64,000 bases of DNA. It comes from Portibacter lacus. GTDB taxonomy: Bacteria; Bacteroidota; Bacteroidia; Chitinophagales; Saprospiraceae. The notes under the pieces were generated by a model. That model saw nothing but the letters and a program-made list of their open reading frames with translations. It had not been told where the DNA came from and searched no databases. Each line of letters begins with the position of its first letter. Within the stretch, counting starts at the first letter, position 1. Below are positions 47,112 to 55,726 of this stretch, in pieces. The position numbers and the translations under genes are program-made. Where the stretch lies: NCBI RefSeq assembly GCF_021533215.1, contig NZ_JAJNKA010000014.1:118543-182542 (forward strand), in the 5' to 3' direction.

Positions 47112-49631
47112 TTACCCATTATTCCGTAAAATCTCTAAAGGTGGCTTATTCACCACTTCTCTACTATTCGCTAATCCGATAAGTATCGTAATAAGAGTAA
47201 CCAAAATAAAGATGACTAGTATAGGAAGCCATGAAATCGCAAATTCTAATTCGAAGACAAACTTGACCAATAAGAAACTAGAAAGCAGTGCAATGAATAT
47301 TCCTGTGAGCGAACTCAATGCGCCCAGCAACCCATATTCCACCATATTAATTCTTAAGATCTGCTTCTTCACCGCGCCCAATGTTCGCATCAACACACTT
47401 TCATTAATCCGCTGATATTTTGACAAGAATAAAGAACTGATTAACACAATTAGTCCTATCAAAATGCTGAATCCAGCCATAAATTGAATTGCATAACTCA
47501 ATTTAGAGAGAATATCATTTAACGTGACTAAGATAGAGCCTAAGTCTATGATAGAAACATTCGGAAATTTTTGCACGACTTCATTTCTATACGCTGCCGT
47601 CGTTTCAGCATCTGGTGTTTTTGTGACCAATACATGAAACTGCGGAGCCTCTTCAAGTACTCCCAGTGGGAATAGTATAAAAAATCGAGTATCCATGCTT
47701 CGGAAATTAATCTCCCTCAGACTTCCTACATAGGTTTTGATCAGTGCACCTTGGACATTCCACACTATTTCATCTCCTAAGTCTACATCTAGAGATCTGG
47801 CCCAAGATTCCCCTAAGGATACAAAAACGGAATCTCCTGGTTCTACCCTACTGGTATATTCGCCTGCAATAATCTTATCGTTCTTCGAAATCGAATCTGC
47901 GTAACTTACTCGCGCTTCTCTATTAATTGCCCATCTTCTCGCCGTCCTTGTTGTATCTGCTAACCATTCTTGCTTCGTTTTCCCCTTCCAGCCATACAAA
48001 TCCATCGTAATGATAGGTGTTTCTTGCATTAAAGGCATGTCGTAATTCCGGGTGATTTCAGCTAATTCATCCTTTTGCTTCGTTTCGATACCGAACAAGA
48101 TTGTATTAGCCTGATTTCCAGCACCCATTGCACCTACATTTCCAAGAATCAACCCTTGAATGATAAATAAAGTGGTCAATATCGCTGTTCCTAAACCTAT
48201 CGAGACAATTAATGTCCTTGTCTGATTATTAGGCCTATATAGATTCGAAAGTCCCTGACGGAAAATGAAATTCCAATTCCTCGGGAAAAATTTACGAACG
48301 ATGAAAGTTATTAATTTGGCAACGCCGAAAAGAATTCCAAAAGCCACCAGCAACCCGCCAGTAAACATTCCTGCATCTTTTATATTCCCAGTAAGGCTCC
48401 ACAAAAAGCCAAATATAGATAGAATGATCAGGGCATAAATCCCCCACTCTAGTCGGTCAAATTTGCCTTGTTCTTCCTCGTAAGAACTTCTTAATGTTCT
48501 CAATGGACTAATATTTCTGATCCGTATTAGTGGAACCAATGCAAAAAGTAAGGTAATCACTGAACCGACCAATATACCTTCACCTATTGCTCTCCACGAC
48601 ATATTCATATCCACTTCATAAGGGAGGAAACTATCGAAGACGATCGGCAGTAACATTTGTATTCCGCTTCCTATCGCTGCGCCGATGAGCACACTCACCA
48701 AGGAAAGCACAAATATTTGAATAAAATAAATCAAAAATGCTTCGTTTCCATTCATTCCTAAACATCGAAAGATGGCAATCGACTTCACTTTATTCTTCAC
48801 ATAAATCAGAACACTACTCGCGACACCGATACATGCTAAAAGCAGAGATACCAGCGCAATCAAATTCAAGAAATTGTTCAACGACGAAAACGCTTGTTGT
48901 AAGTTTTCTTTCTGTCCTTCCACAGTCTGAATCCGCATGCCATTATCTCTGAAATCATCACGTTTCGAGTCTCTCCATTCATCCGGATTAAAATCATCAG
49001 CCGTTTTCAAGAAAATCGAGTAATCCACCAAACTTCCTGGTTGTATCAGCTCTGTAGCAGCAAGACTTTCACGACCTATGTATACCGTCGGTGCAAATCC
49101 AGATCCTAGATCTACACTTCCGAAGGCATTTTTCAGTCTTCCTCCGATAACAAAAGTCTCCTGGCCCAACTTGATAGAATCACCGATCTCTGCACTGTAT
49201 TGCAGCATCATACCATCATCAACTAAGGCTGTTTTTTCTTTCTGAAAATCTACGTTTTCCGGCTCAGTTAATAATTTCCCATAGAATGGAAACCCGCCAC
49301 CTAGCGCCTTAATTCGTACAAACTGCGACTGACTTTGCTGAGGCAGATAAGCCATAGAAAGCAAAGCAACTTCAGATGCTTTCTCAGCAGGTATCGAATC
49401 CATCACTTTTATCCAATCCTCTTGGAAAGGTTTATTACTTTCGAAAACCAGATCCGCTCCTAGAAGGGACTTGGCTTGATTGTCTATATCATTAACCAGA
49501 TTATAGTTAAAGGAATTAATGGCAACAAGAGCTGCTACGCCAAGTACAATGGACGACATAAACAACACCAGTTTTGACCGATCACGTCTACTATCTCGAA
49601 AGGCATTTTTTAAGAGCAATCCTAATTTCAT
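47112..49631 (-). CDS. FtsX-like ABC transporter permease (YbbP-like)
   Basis: This 839-residue inner-membrane protein has an N-terminal membrane helix, a large periplasmic domain (about 45-245), a first FtsX/MacB core of helices (about 250-390), a second helix block (about 395-500), a second periplasmic domain (about 500-705) and a last FtsX core ('SILIGLIVLISSLFLSKYQRINESVLMRTLGAVKKQILRINM'). The layout and length fit YbbP. It overlaps its ATPase gene by 4 nt (ATGA). The ybbA-ybbP pair beside a TesA-like esterase is the same neighbourhood as in E. coli. Substrate not firmly known, possibly lipid-related. Confidence 0.9.
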   Translation of the reverse strand: MKLGLLLKNAFRDSRRDRSKLVLFMSSIVLGVAALVAINSFNYNLVNDIDNQAKSLLGADLVFESNKPFQEDWIKVMDSIPAEKASEVALLSMAYLPQQSQSQFVRIKALGGGFPFYGKLLTEPENVDFQKEKTALVDDGMMLQYSAEIGDSIKLGQETFVIGGRLKNAFGSVDLGSGFAPTVYIGRESLAATELIQPGSLVDYSIFLKTADDFNPDEWRDSKRDDFRDNGMRIQTVEGQKENLQQAFSSLNNFLNLIALVSLLLACIGVASSVLIYVKNKVKSIAIFRCLGMNGNEAFLIYFIQIFVLSLVSVLIGAAIGSGIQMLLPIVFDSFLPYEVDMNMSWRAIGEGILVGSVITLLFALVPLIRIRNISPLRTLRSSYEEEQGKFDRLEWGIYALIILSIFGFLWSLTGNIKDAGMFTGGLLVAFGILFGVAKLITFIVRKFFPRNWNFIFRQGLSNLYRPNNQTRTLIVSIGLGTAILTTLFIIQGLILGNVGAMGAGNQANTILFGIETKQKDELAEITRNYDMPLMQETPIITMDLYGWKGKTKQEWLADTTRTARRWAINREARVSYADSISKNDKIIAGEYTSRVEPGDSVFVSLGESWARSLDVDLGDEIVWNVQGALIKTYVGSLREINFRSMDTRFFILFPLGVLEEAPQFHVLVTKTPDAETTAAYRNEVVQKFPNVSIIDLGSILVTLNDILSKLSYAIQFMAGFSILIGLIVLISSLFLSKYQRINESVLMRTLGAVKKQILRINMVEYGLLGALSSLTGIFIALLSSFLLVKFVFELEFAISWLPILVIFILVTLITILIGLANSREVVNKPPLEILRNNG

Positions 49632-50311
49632 GCGTTTACTTTTTCGTCCGAAATAATTTTCCCGCCTTTTAATCGGATGATTCTACTTGTTTTTTGCGCT
49701 AATTCCATATCGTGTGTTACGATAACTAAAGTGGTATTGTGCTCCTTATTTAAGTCAAAAAGCAATTTCTCTACGACCACACTTGTTTCATCGTCCAGAT
49801 TTCCTGTAGGTTCATCTGCAAATAAGATTTCAGGTGTATTGGAGAATGCTCGCGCTAACGAAACCCTTTGTTGTTCACCACCAGAAAGTTGGTTCGGATA
49901 ATGATCCATTCGATCACCTAGTCCTACTCTTTCTAGCAATTCTTTAGCTTTCGGTCCAGCTTCTTTCGCTCGATCTTGCAATTCAAGCGGCAACATCACA
50001 TTTTCTAGTGCGGTCAATGTTGGCAACAATTGAAAATTCTGAAAGATAAACCCGATGTGCTTATTTCGGATAGATGCTTTTTCGTTTTCAGTCTTATTGT
50101 TCAGGTTATGACCAGCAAGATTAATATTCCCGAAACTGGAAACATCTAGTCCAGCACAAAGGCCTAGCAAAGTTGTTTTCCCACTTCCAGATGCTCCGAC
50201 GATGGCGACTGTTTCTCCTTTTTCAACTACAAAATTGACCTCATCCAAAACCGTAAGAGAACGATTTACGCTTTTATAAACCTTGGAAACATCATTAACT
50301 TCTAAAATCAT
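49628..50311 (-). CDS. ABC transporter ATPase (YbbA/LolD-like)
   Basis: The 227-residue ATPase has Walker A GASGSGKT at 39-46, Q-loop 'FIFQNFQLLPTLTALEN', signature 'LSGGEQQRVSLARA', Walker B 'ILFADEPTGNLD' and H-loop 'VIVTHD'. It belongs to the MacB/LolD/FtsE group of ATPases that work with FtsX-type permeases, here the overlapping gene at 47112. It is divergent from the tesA-like gene with 49 bp between. Confidence 0.95.
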   Translation of the reverse strand: MILEVNDVSKVYKSVNRSLTVLDEVNFVVEKGETVAIVGASGSGKTTLLGLCAGLDVSSFGNINLAGHNLNNKTENEKASIRNKHIGFIFQNFQLLPTLTALENVMLPLELQDRAKEAGPKAKELLERVGLGDRMDHYPNQLSGGEQQRVSLARAFSNTPEILFADEPTGNLDDETSVVVEKLLFDLNKEHNTTLVIVTHDMELAQKTSRIIRLKGGKIISDEKVNA

Positions 50312-50360
50312 TGAACCTTTTTTCTAATTCTTAAATCAATCTACCTTACCTTTAGCACTT

Positions 50361-51047
50361 ATGAGAAATCGCTTTATAATGCTAACGATCGCCTTGCTTA
50401 TGATACAAGGTTGCAAAGATAAACCAAATAACGAGGTAAAAGTTAACGACAATGAGACAAAAGTTGAAACCTTATCGACCAAACGCGAAAAAACGGGAAA
50501 AAAGCGCATTATGTTCTTCGGTAATAGTCTTACTGCTGGGTATGGATTAGAGGAAGGGCAAGATTTTCCGAGCATTCTTAGACGCCGAGTGGATTCTTTG
50601 GGATTAGAATACGAAGTGATCAATGCGGGATTAAGTGGTGAAACGACTTCGAATGGAATGGAGCGAATTTCATGGGTTTTACGAGAACCGGTGGATATCT
50701 TCATGTTGGAATTAGGTGCCAATGATATGTTGCGAGGGACGAGTGTTAAGGCAACGGATGAGAATCTAAGGGCGATATTGGATATAGTACAAGAAAAAAG
50801 TCCTGAAGCGAAGATTGTGATTGCTGGAATGCAAGCTCCACCGAATATGGGCGCTGACTATGTCAATGTTTTTAACAGTATTTTTCCGAAATTAGCCGAA
50901 GATTACGATGCAGCGTTAATTCCATTCTTTCTAGAAGGAGTAGCTGGAGATCCATCCCTGAACTTGCCAGACCGAAAACATCCCAATATAGAAGGCCAGA
51001 AGATTGTTGCTGAAAATGTATGGGAAGTCATCGAACCACTCCTGTAA
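50361..51047 (+). CDS. tesA: TesA-like arylesterase/lysophospholipase, predicted lipoprotein
   Basis: The 228-residue SGNH hydrolase has nucleophile Ser56 in 'MFFGNSLTAGYGLEEGQDF' (GNSLTAGYG replaces the usual GDSL), block II 'NAGLSGETTSNGM', block III 'LELGANDMLRG' and block V Asp204/His207 in 'DRKHPNIEGQ'. A lipobox 'MIQGCKD' (Cys18) predicts lipid anchoring, unlike soluble periplasmic E. coli TesA. It is divergent from the YbbA/YbbP-like transporter genes, as in E. coli. Likely hydrolyses acyl esters at the envelope. Confidence 0.9.
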   Translation: MRNRFIMLTIALLMIQGCKDKPNNEVKVNDNETKVETLSTKREKTGKKRIMFFGNSLTAGYGLEEGQDFPSILRRRVDSLGLEYEVINAGLSGETTSNGMERISWVLREPVDIFMLELGANDMLRGTSVKATDENLRAILDIVQEKSPEAKIVIAGMQAPPNMGADYVNVFNSIFPKLAEDYDAALIPFFLEGVAGDPSLNLPDRKHPNIEGQKIVAENVWEVIEPLL

Positions 51048-51053
51048 AGTTTC

Positions 51054-51422
51054 CTGATCTTATCGCTTTTTCAGCGATGACATCAGTCTTCTCAGACAAC
51101 AAGAGTAAACTTCCTGATGTTAGCGCTTTTCCAGCGATGACATCAGTTTTCTGATACTTATTATTCGATTACACTTTACCAGCATTGCTTACCTTCCTCT
51201 CGAAACCACATTTGATAGCCTCAGCTGAATGTGAGACCATCAAGTAGTTTCCCTGATGTTAGCGCTTTTCAGCGATGACATCAGTTTTCTGATACTAATT
51301 ATTCGACTATACTTTACCAGCATTAATTACCTCCCACTCGAAACCACGTTTGATAGCCTCAGCTGAATGTGAGACCATCAAGTAGTTTCTCTGATGTTAG
51401 CGCTCTTCAGCGATGACATCAG
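51054..51422. repeat. Four hairpin repeats within a 138-bp tandem repeat
   Basis: Four copies of an imperfect palindrome of 32-33 bp (CTGATGTTAGCGCT...AGCGATGACATCAG) lie at 51054-51086, 51114-51146, 51253-51284 and 51391-51422. Between copies 2-3 and 3-4 the ~106-bp spacers are near-identical, giving a ~138-bp tandem repeat. The array fills the gap between the convergent tesA-like and zinc-ribbon genes, so the hairpins may end transcription from both sides. They do not carry the G^TT junction seen in the cassette array. Confidence 0.8.
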
Positions 51423-51425
51423 TTT

Positions 51426-51779
51426 TCACTTCTTTCTCACAATCAACACTTTCGGAGAGCTAAATAACATATAAGAAAAATCATATATATGATGGTAAGT
51501 CTTCCCTTGATTATTAATCGAATATCCCGTCATATAGGTATAATTAAATTTCTTGCGATCCAAAACCATCTTACTCGTTGTCAATCGTGTCTTATTCTTC
51601 CCCATAATTTCAAGAAGAATAGATCTATTTCGATGAAGAATACTATCAATTCTACTCGTCGCATCAGAATTAACTTTCCTTAATTTATGATGATATTCAT
51701 TCTTGCAAGCAATGCCACAGAATAATTTATCAGAGCGCCCATTGAACTCTTGTTTGCACATTTTACAATTCTTCTTCAT
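51426..51779 (-). CDS. Small zinc-ribbon protein of a Bacteroidota family
   Basis: Using the ATG at 51777-51779 the protein has 117 residues; a TTG at 51812 would add eleven. Four cysteines (CKMCKQEFNGRSDKLFC...C, as CxxC and CxxxC pairs) form a probable zinc ribbon, followed by 'KNEYHHKLRK' and a C-terminal part ending 'VLIVRKK'. The family is familiar from Bacteroidota genomes but has no assigned function. It is divergent from the recombinase gene and lies directly beside it; a functional link is not shown. Confidence 0.7.
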   Translation of the reverse strand: MKKNCKMCKQEFNGRSDKLFCGIACKNEYHHKLRKVNSDATSRIDSILHRNRSILLEIMGKNKTRLTTSKMVLDRKKFNYTYMTGYSINNQGKTYHHIYDFSYMLFSSPKVLIVRKK

Positions 51780-51929
51780 AAGATATTTTTTACTGTCATC
51801 ATCATTCCACAATCGATATACTCAATTATAACCGTTATAATCACTTATATCACTATTATATTGATTTTCAATGTTTTAAAAATTGCAAGTTAACCATTTT
51901 CTACTTATGATTACACCAAATTTAATACA

Positions 51930-53645
51930 ATGCTTAAGATTTTCGACCTATTCCACAAGAACAAAAGACACATCGGCATCAATTTTACGGGTGGACAAAC
52001 AATTAAATCCAAACTGCTAACATTGGACAATATAAGTTATACTGCCACACATACTTGTTACTATATCCCTTACTCTATTCAAGACTATGCAGCATTAAGA
52101 GCGTTAAACATTCCATATACTATTATCACAAGTGGTACCGCTGAAGCATCACCTTCTCTAAGCGATAATTCCACCATAGAAGTAAAAGCTTCGACTCTAG
52201 AAACTCCTAAACCTGAGATCACTCAGCTGGATTCTAGCATAAGTCTGGGAAAAGCACATATCCCTGCAATCTCATGGAGTGGAAAGGCTTTCATTACGAA
52301 TATATCTTACGAACTTGAAGCGGTAACATTTCTTAAGTCACTCAAAGGGAGTTACTGGCATAGTGAAAATAAAGTATGGGTTGTGAAATCAAATATTGAA
52401 AACCTAAAGTCATTGCAGAACTATTTCGCTGGATGGACTGAAGAAGAGTATTTGAAACTATTTGAATTGATCAATTTACAAATGAACCCTCGGATAATAG
52501 AAATATATCTAAGTCCCGAGCGGATCAAATTCATTTATGTAAAACTCCGTGGTTTTGGGATCGATGTATCATTCATTAAAACCTTTGCACACAGAGAATA
52601 TGACAAAGAATTCAAGCGGTGGATTCTACCTTTAGAAAAGGAAACAATAAAAAAGATCACAGACCATTATGAAAAATTAGGCGTTAAGATTATCAATAGA
52701 ATTCCTAAAAAAGACATTGGAGAGTACTACGTTGCGAATCGGAGCATTAAGAGCAAACTATCTTATCTACTTAGCAAATTCCCTAGCTCTTTTCCTGAAA
52801 TCCTAGCAAAATATGTTGATGTCATGTTGCTTCAAAACTACAGTTGGCGCACCATCCAGTCCTACACTGGAAAAATGGCTAAATTTATGGCCCATTACGG
52901 AGATATTTCCATTGCAACCTTAGAAGCGGATGAAGTCAATAAATACTTGACTAAAATTGCACAGACTGGAGTTTCCGAAAGTCTAATCAACATAACTTTA
53001 AGTGCTATTAAGTTTTACTATGAAAAAGTAGAATATAGAAGTAATTTCCATATTGAGCGCCTTGTCCGTCCGAAGAAAGGAAAGTATTTACCAACTATTT
53101 TAAGTGAAGTGGAAGTCGATCGAATTTTTAGGTCAATGTCAAACCTAAAACATTTATGCATCGCATATACCATATACGGCGGCGGATTACGGTTGAATGA
53201 GGTCTTAAATATTAGAGTCCAGGACATCATTTGGGACCGAAATCAAATAATTCTAAAGCAAGCTAAAGGGAATAAAGATCGGATGACGTTGCTGAGTCAT
53301 ACATTGAAGGAGTTAATGAAACGATATATTGAAGAATATCAACCAGAATATTGGTTATTTGAGGGACTCAACAGAAAAACAGCTTATTCATCAAGTAGTG
53401 TACAAAAGATAATTAAAGAAAGTGCCAAAAAAGCAGGTATTAAAAGAAAGGTAACGCCACACACATTACGGCATTGTTTTGCAACGCACTTATTGGATCG
53501 CGGCACAGATATTCGCTTTATCCAAGAATTACTAGGGCATAAGGATATAAAGACGACATTAGTGTACACCCATGTCACCACACGCAGCATGGATAACATC
53601 CAAAGTCCACTTGATCGATTAGGAAAAAATATAACGGAATTGTAA
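51930..53645 (+). CDS. Tyrosine recombinase of the cassette array (non-IntI, with N-terminal extension)
   Basis: 571 residues; about 320-340 is usual for IntI and about 300 for XerC/D. The C-terminal part is a full tyrosine recombinase: core-binding domain about 285-370 and catalytic domain about 385-560, with Arg421 (GGGLRLNE), Lys446 (AKGNKDR), His511/Arg514 (HTLRH), His537 (LLGHKD) and nucleophile Tyr546 (VYTHV). It ends in 'QSPLDRLGKN', like the 'RSPLD' ends of IntI. However, Lys446 to His511 is only 65 residues (72 in E. coli XerD), so the IntI-specific insertion is absent. Residues 1-260 hold two or three repeats of the form W/Y-x4-5-K-x-W-x-x-P (143-150, 224-231). The gene reads toward the array, 42 nt from its first junction. 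Confidence 0.9.
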   Translation: MLKIFDLFHKNKRHIGINFTGGQTIKSKLLTLDNISYTATHTCYYIPYSIQDYAALRALNIPYTIITSGTAEASPSLSDNSTIEVKASTLETPKPEITQLDSSISLGKAHIPAISWSGKAFITNISYELEAVTFLKSLKGSYWHSENKVWVVKSNIENLKSLQNYFAGWTEEEYLKLFELINLQMNPRIIEIYLSPERIKFIYVKLRGFGIDVSFIKTFAHREYDKEFKRWILPLEKETIKKITDHYEKLGVKIINRIPKKDIGEYYVANRSIKSKLSYLLSKFPSSFPEILAKYVDVMLLQNYSWRTIQSYTGKMAKFMAHYGDISIATLEADEVNKYLTKIAQTGVSESLINITLSAIKFYYEKVEYRSNFHIERLVRPKKGKYLPTILSEVEVDRIFRSMSNLKHLCIAYTIYGGGLRLNEVLNIRVQDIIWDRNQIILKQAKGNKDRMTLLSHTLKELMKRYIEEYQPEYWLFEGLNRKTAYSSSSVQKIIKESAKKAGIKRKVTPHTLRHCFATHLLDRGTDIRFIQELLGHKDIKTTLVYTHVTTRSMDNIQSPLDRLGKNITEL

Positions 53646-53675
53646 AAGTTGGAACGATGTATATATATTAGTGGG

Positions 53676-53700
53676 GATAAAGGTGAGTTATCTTCCATAT
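53676..53700 (+). other. Candidate attI (first cassette insertion point)
   Basis: The crossover G is 53687 in AGGTGAG^TTATCTTCC. The right side (GTTATCTTCC) matches the reverse complement of the first cassette's own R'' box (GTAAGATAAC) at 9 of 10 bases, so 53687/53688 is the left end of cassette 1. Unlike the attC sites, no folded hairpin lies to its left, as expected for attI. It is 42 nt downstream of the recombinase stop, on the 3' side of the gene; in classical integrons attI lies at the 5' side of a divergent intI. Confidence 0.75.
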
Positions 53701-54346
53701 TTTAGATTCTTACAGAAACTTAAGTGTAGATTTTCAATAGAGAAAAAACTAATAGTGGTCTTGATTTGAGTGAACACCTTTCGATATTAGATGTAAATTC
53801 TTAGTATTTTTTTGCTCTTCTGGTTTTTTCACACAATCTGTTGTTCTCGCGAGGAAGACTCGACTCAATGCCCTCCGATTTTTATAGACCTTTTCATGCT
53901 TGGCGTTTGCGCTGATCTGGAGATTATATTTTATTTGCAATTTCGATTTTCACTAATACAATCGCCACCACTCTCTTTTAGCAGCCATCTCTCAAATTTT
54001 TTTCCATGCTCGGTATTCTTTCCCTGAGCTTGAAGTAGATCTCTATAAAAGTAAGATTCTTACTAAATCTTATTGGCTAGCAATTGTTTAACACCGATAT
54101 CCAAATTATTTTCCATGATTAATCAACTTCACAATTAAACCTAGCTGCTCAAATTGGTGTCAAAAATAAATTATTGCGACATAAAGTTTAAGTCCATATA
54201 CAAGTTAAAAACAATGAACGTAAGATAACAGGCGATAAGGAAGTAATTTCGCCTTGATAGGTACTTGTCGATATGCAGTTCGAAAAAATTATTAATTTTA
54301 GAGGTAACGAATAGTGGAAGGCGAAACTCCTCCTATCGCGATACCG
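53688..54346 (+). other. Cassette 1, non-coding
   Basis: 659 bp from the attI junction to the first attC junction. The only open frames (63 aa on minus at 53749-53940; 71 aa on plus at 53812-54027) overlap each other and show no family features. I call no gene. The sequence is not obviously related to type A or B cassettes outside its attC. Confidence 0.7.
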
Positions 54347-54352
54347 TTAGTG
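54223..54352 (+). repeat. attC 1 (long type, 130 bp)
   Basis: R'' AGATAAC, left stem GGCGATAAGGAAGTAATTTCGCC, a ~55-nt loop ending TTTAGAGGTAACG, right stem GGCGAAACTCCTCCTATCGC, a short spacer and R' GTTAGTG. The two stems pair with a few extrahelical bases. It ends cassette 1. Confidence 0.85.
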
Positions 54353-54369
54353 AGAATTAAAAATCAATA

Positions 54370-55059
54370 ATGCGAAATCCTGAAGAGCTAAATCAACTAA
54401 TTGAGAATGAATTGCTGCAAAAGACAAATTTTTCGATTGCTTATAAACAAATTATTAATAATGAATTCATGCAAAAGAAATTTGAAGCTCATGTTGGAAT
54501 TAAATGGCAATATTGTGGCATAATAGCAGCATATAGTGGTGTTGCTTTCAGAGACCTAAATCCCTGCTTAAGATCCAAACACTATAAATGTGATAGAAGA
54601 TATGTCAATATACTTTCGGAATTACTAACAGAGTCAATTAACCAACTCCAACAAATGAATGAAGTTGTATTATGCAGAAACGAAGGTCATGTAAACATGG
54701 ATAAAGTCTCACAATGGTATGTTGACCATGTTGGAAATTCTGTTACCTACCCTGGCTTTACTTCAACATCACTAGATTGGCAACCTGTTGAAGATAGAGT
54801 TATATTTAAAGTTAAAACGAAAAAAAATAGTTCAAAAGCAAGAAATATAATACCAGTACTTGAAATCTTTCAACCTGAGAGAGCTAAAAATGAGAAGGAG
54901 ATTCTTTTTGATAAAGACACAACTTTTCTAATTGAGAAAGTAGAAGCCGGAATAATATTCTTATCAGAGATAGATAAATCTAAAGGAAGTTTAAAACTCA
55001 CAAATTGTTACTGGAATTTCTCTGACAAACGACAACAAGATATATTTAAAGATGAATAA
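54370..55059 (+). CDS. Putative mono-ADP-ribosyltransferase (cassette 2, gene 1)
   Basis: The 229-residue product shows the R-S-E pattern of toxin-like ADP-ribosyltransferases: Arg103 in 'VVLCRNEG', Ser132-Thr-Ser134 in 'YPGFTSTS', and Glu175-Lys-Glu177 in 'KNEKEILF' (E-x-E, with Glu177 as catalytic candidate), followed by 'TTFLIEKVE'. Such enzymes transfer ADP-ribose from NAD+ to proteins or nucleic acids and occur as toxins and in anti-phage systems. No signal peptide is seen, so it acts inside the cell unless delivered by other means. It starts 24 bp after the cassette junction and overlaps the HEPN-like gene by 8 nt, so the two are translated together. The family call is by motif only. 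Confidence 0.72.
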   Translation: MRNPEELNQLIENELLQKTNFSIAYKQIINNEFMQKKFEAHVGIKWQYCGIIAAYSGVAFRDLNPCLRSKHYKCDRRYVNILSELLTESINQLQQMNEVVLCRNEGHVNMDKVSQWYVDHVGNSVTYPGFTSTSLDWQPVEDRVIFKVKTKKNSSKARNIIPVLEIFQPERAKNEKEILFDKDTTFLIEKVEAGIIFLSEIDKSKGSLKLTNCYWNFSDKRQQDIFKDE

Positions 55060-55639
55060 ATTTATCAAATACCTAAAAGAAAGGAGATATCATGGAGATA
55101 TTTCAAATTATAAAAATGATTTAGGTCAGTTTGAAAGTGATTTCGAAAAGACCTTTAATTACATTGGAATTTTTCTCAATCAAAATATAATTATAGAGCA
55201 ATACCTTGATGATATTTTGGAATTGCATTTAGCCAAAAATAGGAGTGGAATTAATGGTGCTGCATTTAAATCATTACTACTAAATGGAAGATTTTTTAGT
55301 ATTCATGAAAAACAAAAAATGTTCGGCGATTTAACTAAGTCTACATTCTTACTTTTTAATCTTGTTAGAAAAGATAAATCAAAAAATATTAGGAAACTAA
55401 TTTCAGAAGTAATAGCCCATAGAAATATTATAGCACATAATCGATTTGGAATAGATGTGAATAGTAAAAATCCGATTTTTAAATATTACGAAGGTGGGAA
55501 AATTAAAGAGTATGAATTATCAGAGGAAAAAATGGGAGAAAATCTTGATAATGGAAATATTGTTATTGAATTTCTGCAGGAATTTAAAATTAAATTAAAG
55601 AAACATGAAGATAAAATAGCTCAAAAAAACTCTCACTAA
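55052..55639 (+). CDS. HEPN-like protein (cassette 2, gene 2)
   Basis: The 195-residue, mostly helical protein has 'EVIAHRNIIAHNRFG', containing Arg124-x4-His129, the R-x4-6-H motif of HEPN ribonuclease-type domains. It is paired with an upstream ADP-ribosyltransferase gene (8-nt overlap) within one cassette, an arrangement that suggests a toxin-antitoxin or defence pair. By analogy with HEPN-MNT, where the partner modifies the HEPN protein, the transferase might modify this protein; that is inference. Its TAA stop lies inside the R'' box of attC 2. Confidence 0.65.
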   Translation: MNKFIKYLKERRYHGDISNYKNDLGQFESDFEKTFNYIGIFLNQNIIIEQYLDDILELHLAKNRSGINGAAFKSLLLNGRFFSIHEKQKMFGDLTKSTFLLFNLVRKDKSKNIRKLISEVIAHRNIIAHNRFGIDVNSKNPIFKYYEGGKIKEYELSEEKMGENLDNGNIVIEFLQEFKIKLKKHEDKIAQKNSH

Positions 55640-55700
55640 CATGCCGAGATCACTGAATCCTTCCTTCGGTCGGACTCAGGATTCAGCTATCACGTTGTGC
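55634..55700 (+). repeat. attC 2 (short type, 67 bp)
   Basis: R'' CACTAAC; stem CTGAATCC/GGATTCAG; inner loop containing CCTTCCTTCGG; spacer CTATCAC; R' GTTGTGC. It ends cassette 2 (54347-55694). R'' is perfectly complementary to the first bases of its own cassette. Confidence 0.85.
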
Positions 55701-55726
55701 TTCATTAAGACTAACCAAAATAACCA

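Noticed and set aside
53749..54027. Opposing 63- and 71-aa open frames in cassette 1
   Set aside because: They overlap on opposite strands, have odd composition and no family features.
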